NCBI GenBank assembly: GCA_018902385.1
Contig: JABSSW010000039.1
Location: 186,001-250,000, forward strand
DNA from: Physcia stellaris
Taxonomy: Eukaryota > Ascomycota > Lecanoromycetes > Caliciales > Physciaceae
DNA length: 64,000 nt
Reading direction: 5' to 3'
Shown: positions 47,101-58,214 of the stretch, piece after piece
Numbering within the stretch: position 1 is the stretch's first letter
Layout: each line of letters opens with the position of its first letter
Notes under the pieces: model-generated
What the model was told of the DNA's origin: nothing
Database searches by the model: none
The model's input: the letters and a program-made list of their open reading frames with translations, nothing else
Program-made: the position numbers and the translations under genes

Positions 47101-49666
47101 GGGCCAGTGTTCTTGGGTCTCGAGCACGAGTTGGGTCAATGCTCGAAGCTGCTTCGTCCTCGAGCCGGGCACGTTCCTCGTTTGAACGGTTACGAGCATC
47201 GATGACTAGATTTTGGTATTTCGCGGCCAGCGACTCAGCTTCGGAGGAAGGAGTGACAAAGTTGATGCCCTTGAGAGTCTTTGAAAGATATTTTAAGCGG
47301 ACCAGTGGACGTTTCAACAAGAAGGCCACGTCCACTCTTTCTCCGTCACCATTGACTACGTCACCGTCTTTGTTCCTGGGTAATCCGGCATCTAGCCCTT
47401 CCGCATCACCCTTGGCTTCGTCTGCAGCAGGAGCCAGATTAACCACGACATCTTGAAAGCCCATACGCCATGCTTTGATGTATTCAATATAGACTCGTTG
47501 TGCTCCATGAGCCCAAGTCAAGAAAGCATTGACATCTGTTTGAGGAATACGTTTATGCTGCGTTTTGAGCCTCTCCAAAGCAATACCCATGTCTACGATC
47601 GGCTTTGTAAAATTTGGGTCATTTGATGCAGTTGCCGACGGACGAAAGAGACCTGCGGCAATGGCAGAGTCCGTTTTTGATAGAACGCAGGTCAGTAGCA
47701 CCGGGATAACACCATCCACCAGGGTCCGTAGTTCTCGCATGTACTTGCTTTCGTCTGTAGCCAATTCATTCATGATATCCCCAACAGTAGCTGTTGCAAG
47801 TCGACTTCGGTTGGTCCTTATGCTTCTTGCCGATATAATACTTTTGTTTCCAGCCCTTGGTAACGAGAGTACAGATATCAGGTCGGCATGTTTGGCAATT
47901 CGGCTATTACTGCGAGGTAGTGAGTTGGGATCGAATTGATCTCTAGACTCGGCTTCGACGTCGTTATCTTCTGTGGTGGGAGGCATTGCCGTTGCTTCAG
48001 AGATAGCAGATATCGATGGTGGAGGGGCGCTTTTTCTCGTATGGAATGTTTCAACCGAGGCAATAGTCGAGAGACGATGTGCTCCGGTAGACGGAAAAGG
48101 GCGTCGAAGGTTAAATCCTGGAGGCCGAAGAGGAGTGGCTGGATCAGGCCCCTCAACGGACGAGCTTGTAACAGCCGAGGACACAGTCGAGCGAATGTCA
48201 TCATCCACTGGCTGGTCTTTGGAGGCGCAGGGATTACGTCGGTCACGGGATGGTGACGAGGAAGCTCTCGTGGCTCCTCTTCTCGAAAGCGAGGATGGCG
48301 ATAGAGTGGGCTCTGGCGGCTGCTGGGCAATGTCCACAAACTTTGAGGCAGAACAAGAGCCATTTGCAGAGCTGTGGTCCAACGATTGTGAATCAAAGTC
48401 CGCTGGAAAAGGGTTGTCCTCGTATATAGCTGAGCTGCGCACCCGTCTTTTCCTTCTACTACCAGTAACATGCCTCCTCGTGCCATCCTTAGAATCAAGA
48501 GCATCCCAGACCCTGTTAGGATCTTCCACGGGCACTGGCTCAGGTGCTGACTCGGGCACCGCTTTCTTGTAGGGTGGATGAGGTCGCAATGGTGGAATAA
48601 CTTCAAGTGGAGGCGCTTCTCCGTCTACAAAGGGATCTGGTGTTTCGTTGAGCCAAGCCTCAATGCTTGGGACTCTTGGTGTGTCTAATGGCGGTGTCTG
48701 CTGCTTTGAGAAGATCTTTTCGATTCTCCAAACACTTGACTCAGTATGTTGCCTCTGTGCGATTTTGTGCTTGTTCGCTCTTCTGCGAATTGCCTCTCAT
48801 CCACAAACCCCCTGTTCGTACAATGAGGCGAGTCTTCGTTTGCCTCTTTGCGATGGCTGCTTTTCCGGCTTCTGAAAACCTCTTTGGTTGCTTGAGGGTC
48901 TACAGACGCGCGTTTCTTTGAGGTTGATAATTTCGCTTGGGGCTGAGGAGATAGGCTTTTCGAGCTTGTAAAATCCGGGCTACTATGACCACTGCTGTAA
49001 TCAGCACTGCTTCTATGTTTTCGTCTTCCAGGTTGTCTTTTCGAGCTGGGCGGTGTAGTGTAGACTCTAATCCCATCGTCAAAACTTGAATTCTCCTTTG
49101 CTGGCGTATTTTTGTCCGTCGCCTTTCTCCGTCTTATATCTTCCTTGACCTCGGAAATCGGCTTTACTCGTATACCGTCGTCAGGCAGAGTCCTCTTTGG
49201 CGTGGCATCTCTCGTAGCTCTAGAACTTGTCGGACTCCCTGGTGGACTCCGCTTCGTTCTCCAGTGAGCATCACTCACAACTCGCTTTGCTGGAGCACTT
49301 CCGCTCCGTGCTCTTGCATGATTGTCCTTGTCAGCCTGCGATTTCCGGCGACCACTTCTTTTTGACTCGGTCCTAGAATCCTCGCCCCGAAAATCTGGAG
49401 ATTTTTGCTTCGGAGACTTCCTTACAGTATCTGCTTTTTCACTCTTCTTTTTGGGCGGCGGCATGTCCTCTTCGACTTCTACCACACAGAAATCATCTGC
49501 GTGCACAACGCCCCCCTTGTGCCTGCCATTGCCGAACGCGGTCGCGCACAGAGTTTGTGTCATAGACCCCAAGAGGCGTCCCCGTATCGACGACTTTGGA
49601 CTTTGAAGGTGTTCTGCTGTTATCGGCGCGAGTGGTGGATCCTTGAGGGGTGGAAGGAGAGGGCAT
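44112..49666 (-). CDS. large DH/PH-type (RhoGEF-like) protein, ~1818 aa
   Basis: Exon 1 is 49666-44273 and exon 2 44171-44112 (intron 44272-44172, GTATGT ... GGTAG), which adds MKSEAETAYTFSIVGKLRY and the stop. The N-terminal 600 residues are disordered and Ser/Arg/Pro-rich. A Dbl-homology-like helix block follows (GDIMNELATDESKYMRELRT; FLTWAHGAQRVYIEYIKAW; FLLKRPLVRLKYLSKTL), then a PH-like domain (VELLLRDDAASEEVTGDVLI; WQEVFTLRSDEEETGFEWVQ). After a long Ser/Pro linker, a second PH-like fold closes the protein (KIRLYIRETASKWRDMG ... RVRVYMIQ). It is probably a Rho/Cdc42-type exchange factor or scaffold in polarity; fungal homologues are often misnamed as splicing coactivators. Two frame breaks lie in homopolymers (c6 at 49511-49516, t4 at 48717-48720). 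The ATG at 49666 starts MPSPSTPQGS, and SVRDRVRQWQAQGG fits the family start. Confidence 0.84.
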
Positions 49667-50528
49667 TGAGACCAGCAGTCTCAAGGTGCGTTACTCCGGT
49701 GAATATACAGTTTCTTGCATTGGCGTGAAGATCCACGGAAGCCGCTGTTCGCGGCGGTTTTCTCCCAATGTTTACACTTTCCGGTTAGGGCTTGACTGGA
49801 ACTTCAGTGTCGCAGCCTGAACATCGGTCCAAGAATTGCATTCTCTATAAGCGGATCTGAAATGTACAGCTTCAGATTGTGCCTTACTAGTCTTGTAACA
49901 AGCTTCGGGGTCGCAGTCATCCTAATCGAGAATCCTGCTTCAAGATGCCATGGCAACCGGTTTGGAAGCAAATCAAGTCTCACTAAGCCCGATTTAGCTC
50001 AGCCCTACGATATCTTGCAGATGAGTAAAAGCAGATGAGCTCTCCAAAGAACTGATTCTTTGGCAGGGTTAAAAAGATAACATTGACAGGATCACGAAGT
50101 TGCGAAATGAGGGATGTTTTGCTTCCAAAGATGTAGAAGGCCGTTCTTACGGGCGAGAAATCGAGCAGCAGTGCACGTAGCCGGGAAGCCGGCTCGTTGT
50201 CCAACGACAACACAGCACGAGGGTCACCGCGGGAAGCATTTGACTCAGGACAATGATACCTGAATTGGCTTGATCAAATCCTAGCAGTTCCTGGGGTCAC
50301 TGCCGATGGACGGTGCAATCATTCGAATATTATGATTGACAGCGTTTTCGGGTTGAGCTATCTTACACCTCTCCCCGACCCTGTCCATATGTTGACGCCT
50401 CGCTTGAGCTCCCAGAACCCCCTTTAAATAGTTTACCACTATAATACCAGATCACTGCTTGACATTAACAATTGCCAGAACGCTTCTAACAGTCCTCGAT
50501 GGATCACGAGGATGTCAACTCTTGGACC
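49667..50528. other. intergenic, no gene recognised
   Basis: 5' flank of the DH/PH gene and 3' flank of the sterol isomerase. Only short ORFs. Confidence 0.5.
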
Positions 50529-51488
50529 TCAATTGGTCTTCTTGGCCTGGCCCTTGGCTAGGGAGACATCGGACTGCTTATCTAGCGCTTGAAACGCTCT
50601 CGCAGTTGCCCGGATACTGTTTACCAAAAGTACTAGATTTCTCAGTCAACCTCTCAATTGCAGGAAACAATCGCAATCGAAACTTACTGCCAGGTATGAC
50701 GATCCATATGAAATTCATGAAGAAATAATATGCCCAAAAGAAATAAACTTCTGGTCGGTAATAGGTGAGGCCTTTAAAGTGATGGTCGAAGAGACTAGTG
50801 GCATAATAGAGTATATCACCGTATATCTGGCCAGTGGACACCAAAGCCTGGAGAGGATGGCGGACTGGATGTTCTGTTGCGATCATCCAAACAACGACAT
50901 AGCTAAGCGGTCCCCATAGAGCCTGCCGGATTGAATGAGTACCTGACTAGATACTTTCGGATTGCTGGAACTTACAGCTGTCACAGACTCCATACATAGC
51001 ACGAAGGCGTCAGAGGTCATATACCTAGAATCCGAGTATGCGTATTCCTTCCACATTTGCCCAAACGGGTCTTGCCTGGCAGGCATGGTAGCATGGTTAT
51101 AGGCGAAGTATCCTGAACCATGTGAGCCTTGGTCGTCTGACAGATCCCCAGTGCTACCTACCCTCGAAGAACAGATGAATGGTGCCAGCTAGGGACAATC
51201 TGTCAGCAGGGACCTTAAGCCTTTCTCGAGGACTGCTTCCTTACAGACGACGAACCATAACAACGCAGCTTTGTCGCTTTTGCTCAGTCTTGGGTTGAAG
51301 CGGTTGACAATCAACAAGGTAATGCTGAGCTCGACGCCGCACCCTGCGAAGAAGACGCCCAGGAGCTTGGGGACCGACCATTCGTTTGCAAGGTAACCTA
51401 CCACATTGGCGTCGATTGGATAGAAAGGGTGAGGGTTCGCAGTGTCGTGTATCTTAGTGAGGTTGGGGAAGAATCCGGCCATTGTCAT
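50529..51488 (-). CDS. emopamil-binding-protein-like sterol delta8-delta7 isomerase (EXPERA), 248 aa
   Basis: Five exons: 51488-51245, 51188-51162 (27 nt), 51112-50976, 50922-50688 and 50632-50529; 747 nt, all phases consistent. EBP-family landmarks are HPFYPIDANVVGY, GTIHLFFEGYF, RQDPFGQMWKEYAYSDSRY, FVLCMESVTA, TGQIYGDILYYATSLFDHH and FFMNFIWIVIPG. The conserved His and Glu of HLFFEG, the Glu of WKEY and the Glu of MESV suit the catalytic/charged network of EBP. It is predicted to be a four-TM ER membrane protein acting in ergosterol-type sterol synthesis (3-beta-hydroxysteroid delta8,delta7-isomerase); the C-terminus KKTN resembles a dilysine ER-retrieval signal. Many fungi use ERG2 for this step, so this may be an additional or divergent enzyme. 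Intact. Confidence 0.92.
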
Positions 51489-52310
51489 TGAAGCTCATGC
51501 CTTGCGAGGACGATTCCGATAGAGCAAAAATCAGGGTCGAGAGTAAAAAGTGCAATGACGGTGCATTTCGGAGAGGTGCACTTCGGAGAAGTGCACCTTC
51601 AAGTCCTAATCGCCTTTCCTAGGGTTGTAACGTTTTCATGCGGCTCTCAAAGATGCCCATCAATAATTATGGCTCAAATATCGACAAGGCATCAATGGAC
51701 TGCAATACTACAGTACATACCCAGGACCCGAAGGGATCGTGTGTGATTGTTGTAATTATTATACAGAGGGAAGCTTCATCACGCGAGCATTATCATGACA
51801 ACGTTCTGACTGATTTGCAACCCTCCCAACCCGTGAGCATTTTCATTTTTCTAGTACTCTCGTACAGCTGTCTGGAAGTCTTTCATACTAGTATGCGTCG
51901 TCTGCTGTTTCATTTAGCATACAGCCCCTTGAAGTAGAGTTGAATCCTATCTGAGTTCTAGGTGAAAGAGCCACAGCGATACCGACTGGTTCTTCACAAG
52001 AATGTAGCACTGCCATCAGAAGCCCCCAGCAGTCCTCGTTCACTTTTGCTACGCACCCTCTTCTATGATGTATGTCGTGAGGAAATGATCATTATCATTC
52101 GCTCCTTCATGTCTGCTACACCTCTCGCGCCACAATGGCCTCTCCACGTCAATAGGTAGGAAGGAACTCTATTCTTCAATCTTCACTTCACCTCGTAAAA
52201 GCCAAGCGGAAAACATATCAGGCGAAACTTATCTCAAAGTCTCTAATTGGCGGTCTCAACGCTTGTCGTTCACACAATGCCCGAAAAAGAATGCAGGCAC
52301 TCCGCGGTCT
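51489..52310. other. intergenic, no gene recognised
   Basis: Shared upstream side of the EBP gene. A small direct repeat, GGAGAGGTGCACTTCGGAGAAGTGCAC, is seen at 51570-51597. No convincing ORF. Confidence 0.4.
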
Positions 52311-52715
52311 CTCTGCCGAAGCATGCCTTCTTTCCCCAACAACGTGTGATTCACATGGAAAACCAAAGCCGCTTTTCCCGCCGAAGCATGCCGGTGGCGT
52401 AAAGTCTCTTTTCCCAACAAAAATCAAAGTCGCGTTTCTCTTCTCCGAAGCATGCTGATGACGTTCAAGCTTTGTTTTTCCTTTCCAAATAACGTGTGAT
52501 TCACATGGCAAACCAAAGTCGCGCTTTTTTTCGCCGAAGCATGCCGGTGACATTCAAGTCTCTTTTTCCAACAACGCGATGGTTCAAACCTTCTTTCTCT
52601 TAACAACGTGATTCACACGGCATACCAAGATCGCAATTCTTCCTTCCGCAACATGCCGATAAGGTTCAAACCATACCTCCTCCAACAACGTGTAACTCAC
52701 ATGGTCAACCAAGAA
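52311..52715. repeat. degenerate tandem repeat, about five units of 64-113 bp
   Basis: The words CGAAGCATGCCGGTG, AACGTGTGATTCACATGG and AACCAAAGTCGCG recur in the same order. CGAAGCATGC starts at about 52317, 52381, 52446 and 52535, with a worn copy near 52648. The minus-strand translation gives short open frames that are only repeat shadows. Noncoding. Confidence 0.7.
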
Positions 52716-52865
52716 GGTTCATTGATTTAACTTTTCGTTCACCGATGGCTGGTAACGCAGTTGAGAGCTGGAAAAAGCACTTAAGAGGGATCCTCCCCCC
52801 AGCGTTTCCTTGAGATTTAGGGATGAGGGCTGGGATCTTGTAACTAATCTTATTACTGCAAGGGG

Positions 52866-53070
52866 ATTGGGACTTGGGACTTGGGACTTGGGACTTGGGA
52901 CTTGGGACTTGGGACTGGGGACTGAGGATTGGGAACTTGGAACTGGGGACTTGGGACTTGGGACTTGGGACTTGGGACTTGGGACTTGGGACTTGGGACT
53001 TGGGACTTGGGACTTGGGACTTGGGACTTGGGACTTGGGACTTGGGACTTGGGACTTGGGACTAGGGACT
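52866..53070. repeat. 7-bp minisatellite (TTGGGAC)n
   Basis: About 200 bp of near-perfect TTGGGAC repeats, interrupted once near 52915-52948 by GGGGACTGAGGATTGGGAAC variants. It opens a 156-codon frame encoding LGTWDLG repeats, which I regard as an accident of the repeat. Not the fungal telomere unit (TTAGGG). Confidence 0.92.
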
Positions 53071-53620
53071 AGGGACTGGGGATGGAGGAAAGAGGATGGG
53101 GAAGGACGATGGGGGAAGGAGGACTGGGAAGGAGGATCGGAGAGAAGGATCGGGGAGAAGGACTGCGAATCAGGATCGGAGCGGAGGATTGAGAAGTTTG
53201 GGCAAGAGGGGAGGAGGATGGGGGAACTGAGAAAGGGGGAGGAGGAGAGGGGAAAGAGGATGGGGGAGGAGGATTGGTGAGGAGGACTGGGGGATTGGAG
53301 GTGGGGAGGAGGACTAGGAACTTGGGAAGGGGGAAGGGGGATGGGGAAAGGAGGAAGGGGAAGGAGGACTGGGGAGGAGGAAGGCGGAGGAGGGCTGGGG
53401 GATTCGGGAAGGGGGATTAGGACTATTGGGGAGGAGAGGACTGGGGGACTAGTAATGGGGGGACTGGGAACCTTGGAGGAGGACGGCTGGGAGGAGGACG
53501 GGAGGGACGGGGGACTGGGGAACGGGGAAGGAAATGGAGACGAGAGGGGCGGGATCAGTCAGGGAGAGGGAAAGGGGCTGTACTGGAGGAGGAGACGGGG
53601 GGAAGGGCTTTTGGACGGTA
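53071..53620. repeat. G-rich purine tract, low complexity
   Basis: On the + strand nearly every base is A or G, in GGAGGAGGA and GGGGAAGG runs, continuing the strand asymmetry of the minisatellite. Repeated runs of three to five G at short spacing could form G-quadruplexes or triplex DNA. ORFs here (for example 53341-53673) are compositional artefacts. Confidence 0.8.
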
Positions 53621-53852
53621 TACTTTGGCCGCTGGAGTGTTGGATGGAGGTGGATGATTGGAGGGTTTTTTAGGGACTCTTGTGGAGGTTTGGGGGGCGA
53701 GATTGAGAAGAGCTAGGGGTGGAGAGCGGATGCGCCACCAGGCGCGAGAGGTGTCGAAGCGTTGGGACACGAGGAGGGCGATTGAGCGGCTACGGATGGC
53801 ACTATTTACATGTAGAGAGTGAACTATCATGGTAGTATATCAGATCCTGGTG

Positions 53853-54885
53853 TCACAGCCTCCCCTTCGCCCACAATGCCCCGCCATCGAGCGTTATGGT
53901 CGTTCCGTTGCAGTGGCTCGATGCTCGGCTCGCTAGGTACACCACCGTTCCTGCAATGTCTTCCGCTTTGCCGAGTCGGCCGTTGGGATTCGCCTTCGCT
54001 ATGACTGCCTCTCCGCCTTGGATGTCCATTAGACCGGACGCCATCTTTGAGGGGAAGAAGCCGGGTGCGATGCTGTTGCAGAGGATATGTCGTGGGCCGA
54101 GTTCGACGGCGAGGTTGCGCGTGAGGTGAATCACGGCGGCTGGGGATCTCTTAGCTACATCTAAGATATTGGATTTTGTGGTGGAGTAGGGGTACCTTTA
54201 GATGCGGAGTAGCCAAACGTAGCTTGCTCTCCTAGAGTTCCGACTCCCATGCCAGCGGTTGACGCCGTAACGATTACACGAGATGGATTATCCATCGTAG
54301 CCTTCTTCTGAAGCAGCGGCGCGAATCTGACGTCAAATCCTCATCATCAGCTGCAAAGCCACCCACCCTTAAGGAGAACGAATGGTCTCACAATCGTATA
54401 GTATTGAAAACACTCTTGACATTCAAATCCATGACCTTCGCGAACGCACTATCCGGGTGGGTATCGAATTTCTCCCCCCACGTCGCGCCCGCATTCGCGA
54501 ATAAGATGTCAACATGATCCGTCGTGTTGCTCACTTCCTTCACCAGCGCCTCCACGTCGGCGATCTTCGCGCTGTCGGCTGGGACGGAGATGGCTTTGGC
54601 ACCGGGGCGTTTGTTGGGGAGCGCATTGAGGGCTTCGCAGGCGGAATCGCAGGCTGCCTTTTTGCGGGAGGTGATGTAGACTCTGGAGCAGCCGGCTTGG
54701 AGGAAGCTAGCAGTAGGATATCAGCAATGGGCAATGTTATGTGTGAGGACTTGTGAGATGTACCCAGAAGCTGCGTGGAGTCCCAAGCCGCGGGAGCCGC
54801 CTGTTACAACGGCGACTTTTCCTTCGAGGGAGAAGATGGAGGAGAAGTCCTTCAAGGTGGTTTGAGATTTCGCTTCGGCGGCCAT
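53853..54885 (-). CDS. short-chain dehydrogenase/reductase, 284 aa
   Basis: Four exons: 54885-54764, 54706-54392, 54326-54196 and 54139-53853; introns of 56-65 bp; 855 nt in phase. Classical SDR features are the nucleotide-binding TGGSRGLG (TGxxxGxG, near residue 29), DILFANAG (NAG motif), VIVTASTAG carrying the catalytic Ser, YSASK (Tyr/Lys pair, split by the third intron), and the C-terminal LCNSIAPGFFPSKMA and TLDGGALWAKG. Arg/Lys-rich ITSRKK after the second strand suggests NADP(H). Closest in style to fungal 3-oxoacyl-ACP-reductase-like or gluconate-dehydrogenase-like enzymes; substrate not predictable. Intact. The ATG at 54885 gives a normal 26-residue lead-in. Confidence 0.92.
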
Positions 54886-55998
54886 GGCGGAGAGAATGCT
54901 AATAATTCAATGCAGGCTGGCTGAAGGCACGAGAGAATGAGATCCATGTTTTCTATTGATGGAGACAGGGGATATGAAAGCGAACTTGGGGTGAAGCCGA
55001 GGTTCAGAGCGGAGAAGAGCGGAATTCATCCGCATGGACTACGGGCTACGGCTTTCTCGTCTCCTTGTGTATCTCAATCGACATCTGTCTCAGCCTGAAG
55101 GCGATGATGGCTGCCAAGTTCATCCTCGGAAGCTGACAAGATGGCATGTCGACTTCCGTATAAAGAACGACAGGACAATACCGCAATCCCCATGCCTTGG
55201 GCGGTAGTGCTTGGCCTTGCAAATACCGTCTTCGGCGTCTTGAAAACCTCACCATATCATGCATCTCGCAGCTGTTTTTGTTCTTTCGCGGACTTTTGAC
55301 TTTCACTTACTGTGTCTATATAGCGGTAGTGACCGGGGTAAAAGAACGCGACCCTCGACATATTTTCATCCGAATCGGCAAAAATCGGCACTAAAATGAC
55401 GGATTAGGATGTAGAACTACCTTATTGTTGCAGGGGAGTAACAAGAAACTGGTAATTGGCCCATAAGCGAGTTGCACGTGACTAGCCTTATATGCTTGGC
55501 ATTCGGCCTTTACAAAACCGTCTGTAGCACCCTCCTAGATAGTCATAATCCACACACCTTACAACCAGGAGCATTGCACTCGATTGTAGACCTATCGGGC
55601 CTCGATTCTGACCTCCTGTCACTGTGCTAATTATCCTCTTTTCTCTTATCAAGAGGCCCATTTCAGCCCTATAGATTTCGTTTGAGGATAATGGCTTTCT
55701 GTAGGAGTGATCTAATGGTGAATCCTGCAGATGTGGTCGGTAGAGGTAGTTAGTCAGAGGTCCTACCGCATCGCCCTAACAGGTTAAGAGGGACGGACTC
55801 GATGATAGCGTTGATCACAGACTATGGCTTGGTCTCGGTGCTTTGATACCTCTTTTCTGTCTTCGGCTGTCACTTTACTCACTAACACTGTAGATCGATA
55901 TACAAACCCCGTAGCTCCTCGATGCATTGAGCAGCTGGCGCCGTAATATACCTTCGTGTAGGTATGAGAGGCCGAGTCAAATCCTGACAACCCACTCT
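54886..55998. other. intergenic, no gene recognised
   Basis: Promoter side of the SDR gene, with a TATATAG near 55318. No supported ORF. Confidence 0.45.
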
Positions 55999-57081
55999 CT
56001 ACCTATCCGGCATAGAGCTTGACCTACGTGCAGTTCGGCGCAGCTCTAATAAGCTATTTCATGGTCAGTGCAAGACTCTACGGCCACGCATCAATTTTCA
56101 TGTCTGCACACACTTACCTCAGATAAACCTGATCATGATACTCCTTCAAAAACTCCGCAAGGTATCCTGCCCACTTGCCGTAACACTTCTCATCATACTT
56201 CTCCGGCCCTGAAAAGCGATCATACCTATCATATTGTAGACAGAACGCCGTAGCCCTACAGTACTGACTTCCCATAGCCTTCTCGACTGCAGCTAATTTG
56301 CTGGTCAACTCACTAATAGTGCTAGGATCATCTCCCAAGTCTTGCAAACCGACATCCTGGTCAAGGCCTCCAAGCACGATCTCCATCAGGACGACACCAA
56401 TCCGCAAAAGTTGAGCCGATTCTGCCAGGGCTCCCGAGTCGTCCGCCACAAGCGCTTGGAGACCTAGTATTGGTATTCGCAGCATGAAGCTCGGCAGAAG
56501 CTGCGTGCCGTCATCCAGGTGTCGAAGATTCATACTACTCAGAGAAGAAAAGAATGGGGTCCCCAAGAGGAAAAGACCGATTGGGACGACTTTGAACGCG
56601 AGCTCGAGTTTGTCGAGATAGGCTTGCACCGGCTCCTGAGTCAAAAGTCGCATACCTTTCAAGATATCAGCCAAGCTCTATGGGCTTTTGGCGAGGCGTA
56701 CAATATTTGGCTGTTCGGCAGCAATCTCCGGATACTGTGTTGAGTTCGCATCGTAATGAGCTACCTTGATGATTCTCGCGTCCGAGCTGGGCTTGGACAG
56801 ACGGAGACCTGCTCTGCTCGACTCAACGACCGCTCCTGGAGTGTCAGTCTTTTGCATGTCGATCACTTCCAATATTCTTAGCTCCTTATCTTGAGGCTCA
56901 GCTACAAGTCGATAAGAGGGGTCCAAGGCCCTGCTGCAGCGTACATCCATTTCGAGACTGCAATCTTCCGTCTTGTTCAGGCATAAGCTGTACAGTTCCA
57001 ACAATGCCAATCTCGACCCAACACCTACCAGAAGCCGCCGGTCTCTCCCTCTTGATTCTGACCCAGGCGGCGTTGCGCCAT
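55999..57081 (-). CDS. DUF7580-like protein, C-terminal half only
   Basis: Three exons are well supported: up to 56765, 56677-56118 and 56053-55999. Introns are 56764-56678 (a TAG that looks like a stop is its acceptor) and 56117-56054 (GTAAGT, CTGACC branch, ATAG). Order of features: LALLELYSLCL, RAGLRLSKPSSDARIIK, SLADILKGMRLL, LAFKVVPIGLFLLGTPF, SSMNLRHLDDGTQLLPSF, ALAESAQLLRIGVVLMEIVL and KAMGSQYCRATAFCL. This order recalls the C-terminal module of fungal DUF7580 proteins, often encoded near NLR-like and HeLo-type genes. Those are usually 500-600 aa, so the N-terminal half is missing or unrecognisable. The 5' end (ATG at 57081, 44-bp intron) is a guess. It may be a 5'-truncated relic. Confidence 0.5.
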
Positions 57082-58214
57082 GAAGTTAATCAAAACAAGT
57101 CTCAGAGTAGACATAGTCGCAGAGAATAGCTGCTTGTCAAACAGAGTGCACCATGCGGGATGCAAGCTCCCTACGCATCATCCTCGACAGACTGCCGGAG
57201 GATTTCAATAGCTGACTAGCCTTGTCACAAGGCTATTACTTGTGGTCGACTTTGGATGGCTACTTGAATGCATGCTCTCAAAACCGATGTGGCTGGTCTA
57301 CCACATCCATCCACTGTTCGAAGCAACATGGAGCATTGCATCAAACCCTTTTGTGGTTGCAGCCGGCCGGGGTTGTGCCAATACGATAGTGGCATATCAT
57401 TGAATGGATATTACTTGGCCCAGCAAGGTTCCTCCTCCAGGGATGAAGCAGCGTATCGGATCCCAGTGGTGAAAGCTTTCTCGATATTGCACCGGGGTAC
57501 ACCGCAGCAGTCCGTGAGGAGGGCCGTGCTCGTCCTCCAGGCACTTCCGCACCTCAACAATAATCGAAGAAGTCTAACAGCATAACGAATGTGATGTACT
57601 TTCTCTGGGTTAGCAGCTATCTAATTTCGATCGGTCTGCTGCTGTGGTCCCTTTTGGTGCTCCGAACATTCTTTTTCTTCAAAATTGAAGACAACTTTTG
57701 GGGCAGCTGCAAGGCTTATGTACTTCCCCGAGATCCAAACTCCGGGGCCGAATGAGGAGAAAATCTGCGACGGGGTCGATAATGTTCAGACAAATCACTG
57801 CATCGCTTTCACCCTCAGCTTACCAAATGTAACATAACACGGATCCTCTTAGGCTTTAACAGACACCCAATGGATCAGTCCCGATGATCGGTTCACCCAG
57901 AGCCTGCAAGGTGTCTTTCCCACTCGCAAAGGTCGTTTCGGCCCTGCGCACATCTAAAACCAACCCAGGCTTCGCCATTGCCATTCGAACACTTCGATTC
58001 TCCTCTATGGATCCAGGTGGTTGTTGTGCATTGATTACTAGCAACCCTCCGATCCATATGTATCCTTGATATTGCCACTGCGCGTTCTAGAGTGATACAT
58101 ACACACTGCTGCTTCATTGGCGAGGGTTTGGCGAGTTTCCTGGAGTCTCACACGCAAGAGCTTGCCGACGGTCGAGGAAATATGTCCAGTTCCAAAGATC
58201 AAGGAACATGAATC
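57082..58214. other. intergenic, no gene recognised
   Basis: Between the truncated DUF7580-like gene and receptor 2. Short ORFs only; may contain the lost 5' half of the neighbouring gene in unrecognisable form. Confidence 0.4.

Noticed and set aside
52866-53070. TTGGGAC array as an internal telomere
   Set aside because: Unit differs from TTAGGG-type telomeres and the array is flanked on both sides by ordinary genes.
52810-53280. 156-codon ORF encoding LGTWDLG repeats
   Set aside because: Produced by a 7-bp repeat, which keeps frames open by chance; no flanking gene structure.
56675-56680. Premature stop in the DUF7580-like gene
   Set aside because: The TAG is the acceptor of an 87-bp intron whose removal keeps frame and gives a continuous conserved region.
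21857-57730. AYVLPR-encoding words near 21870 and 57715 as a shared repeat family
   Set aside because: Similarity stops after a few codons on both sides; likely coincidence.
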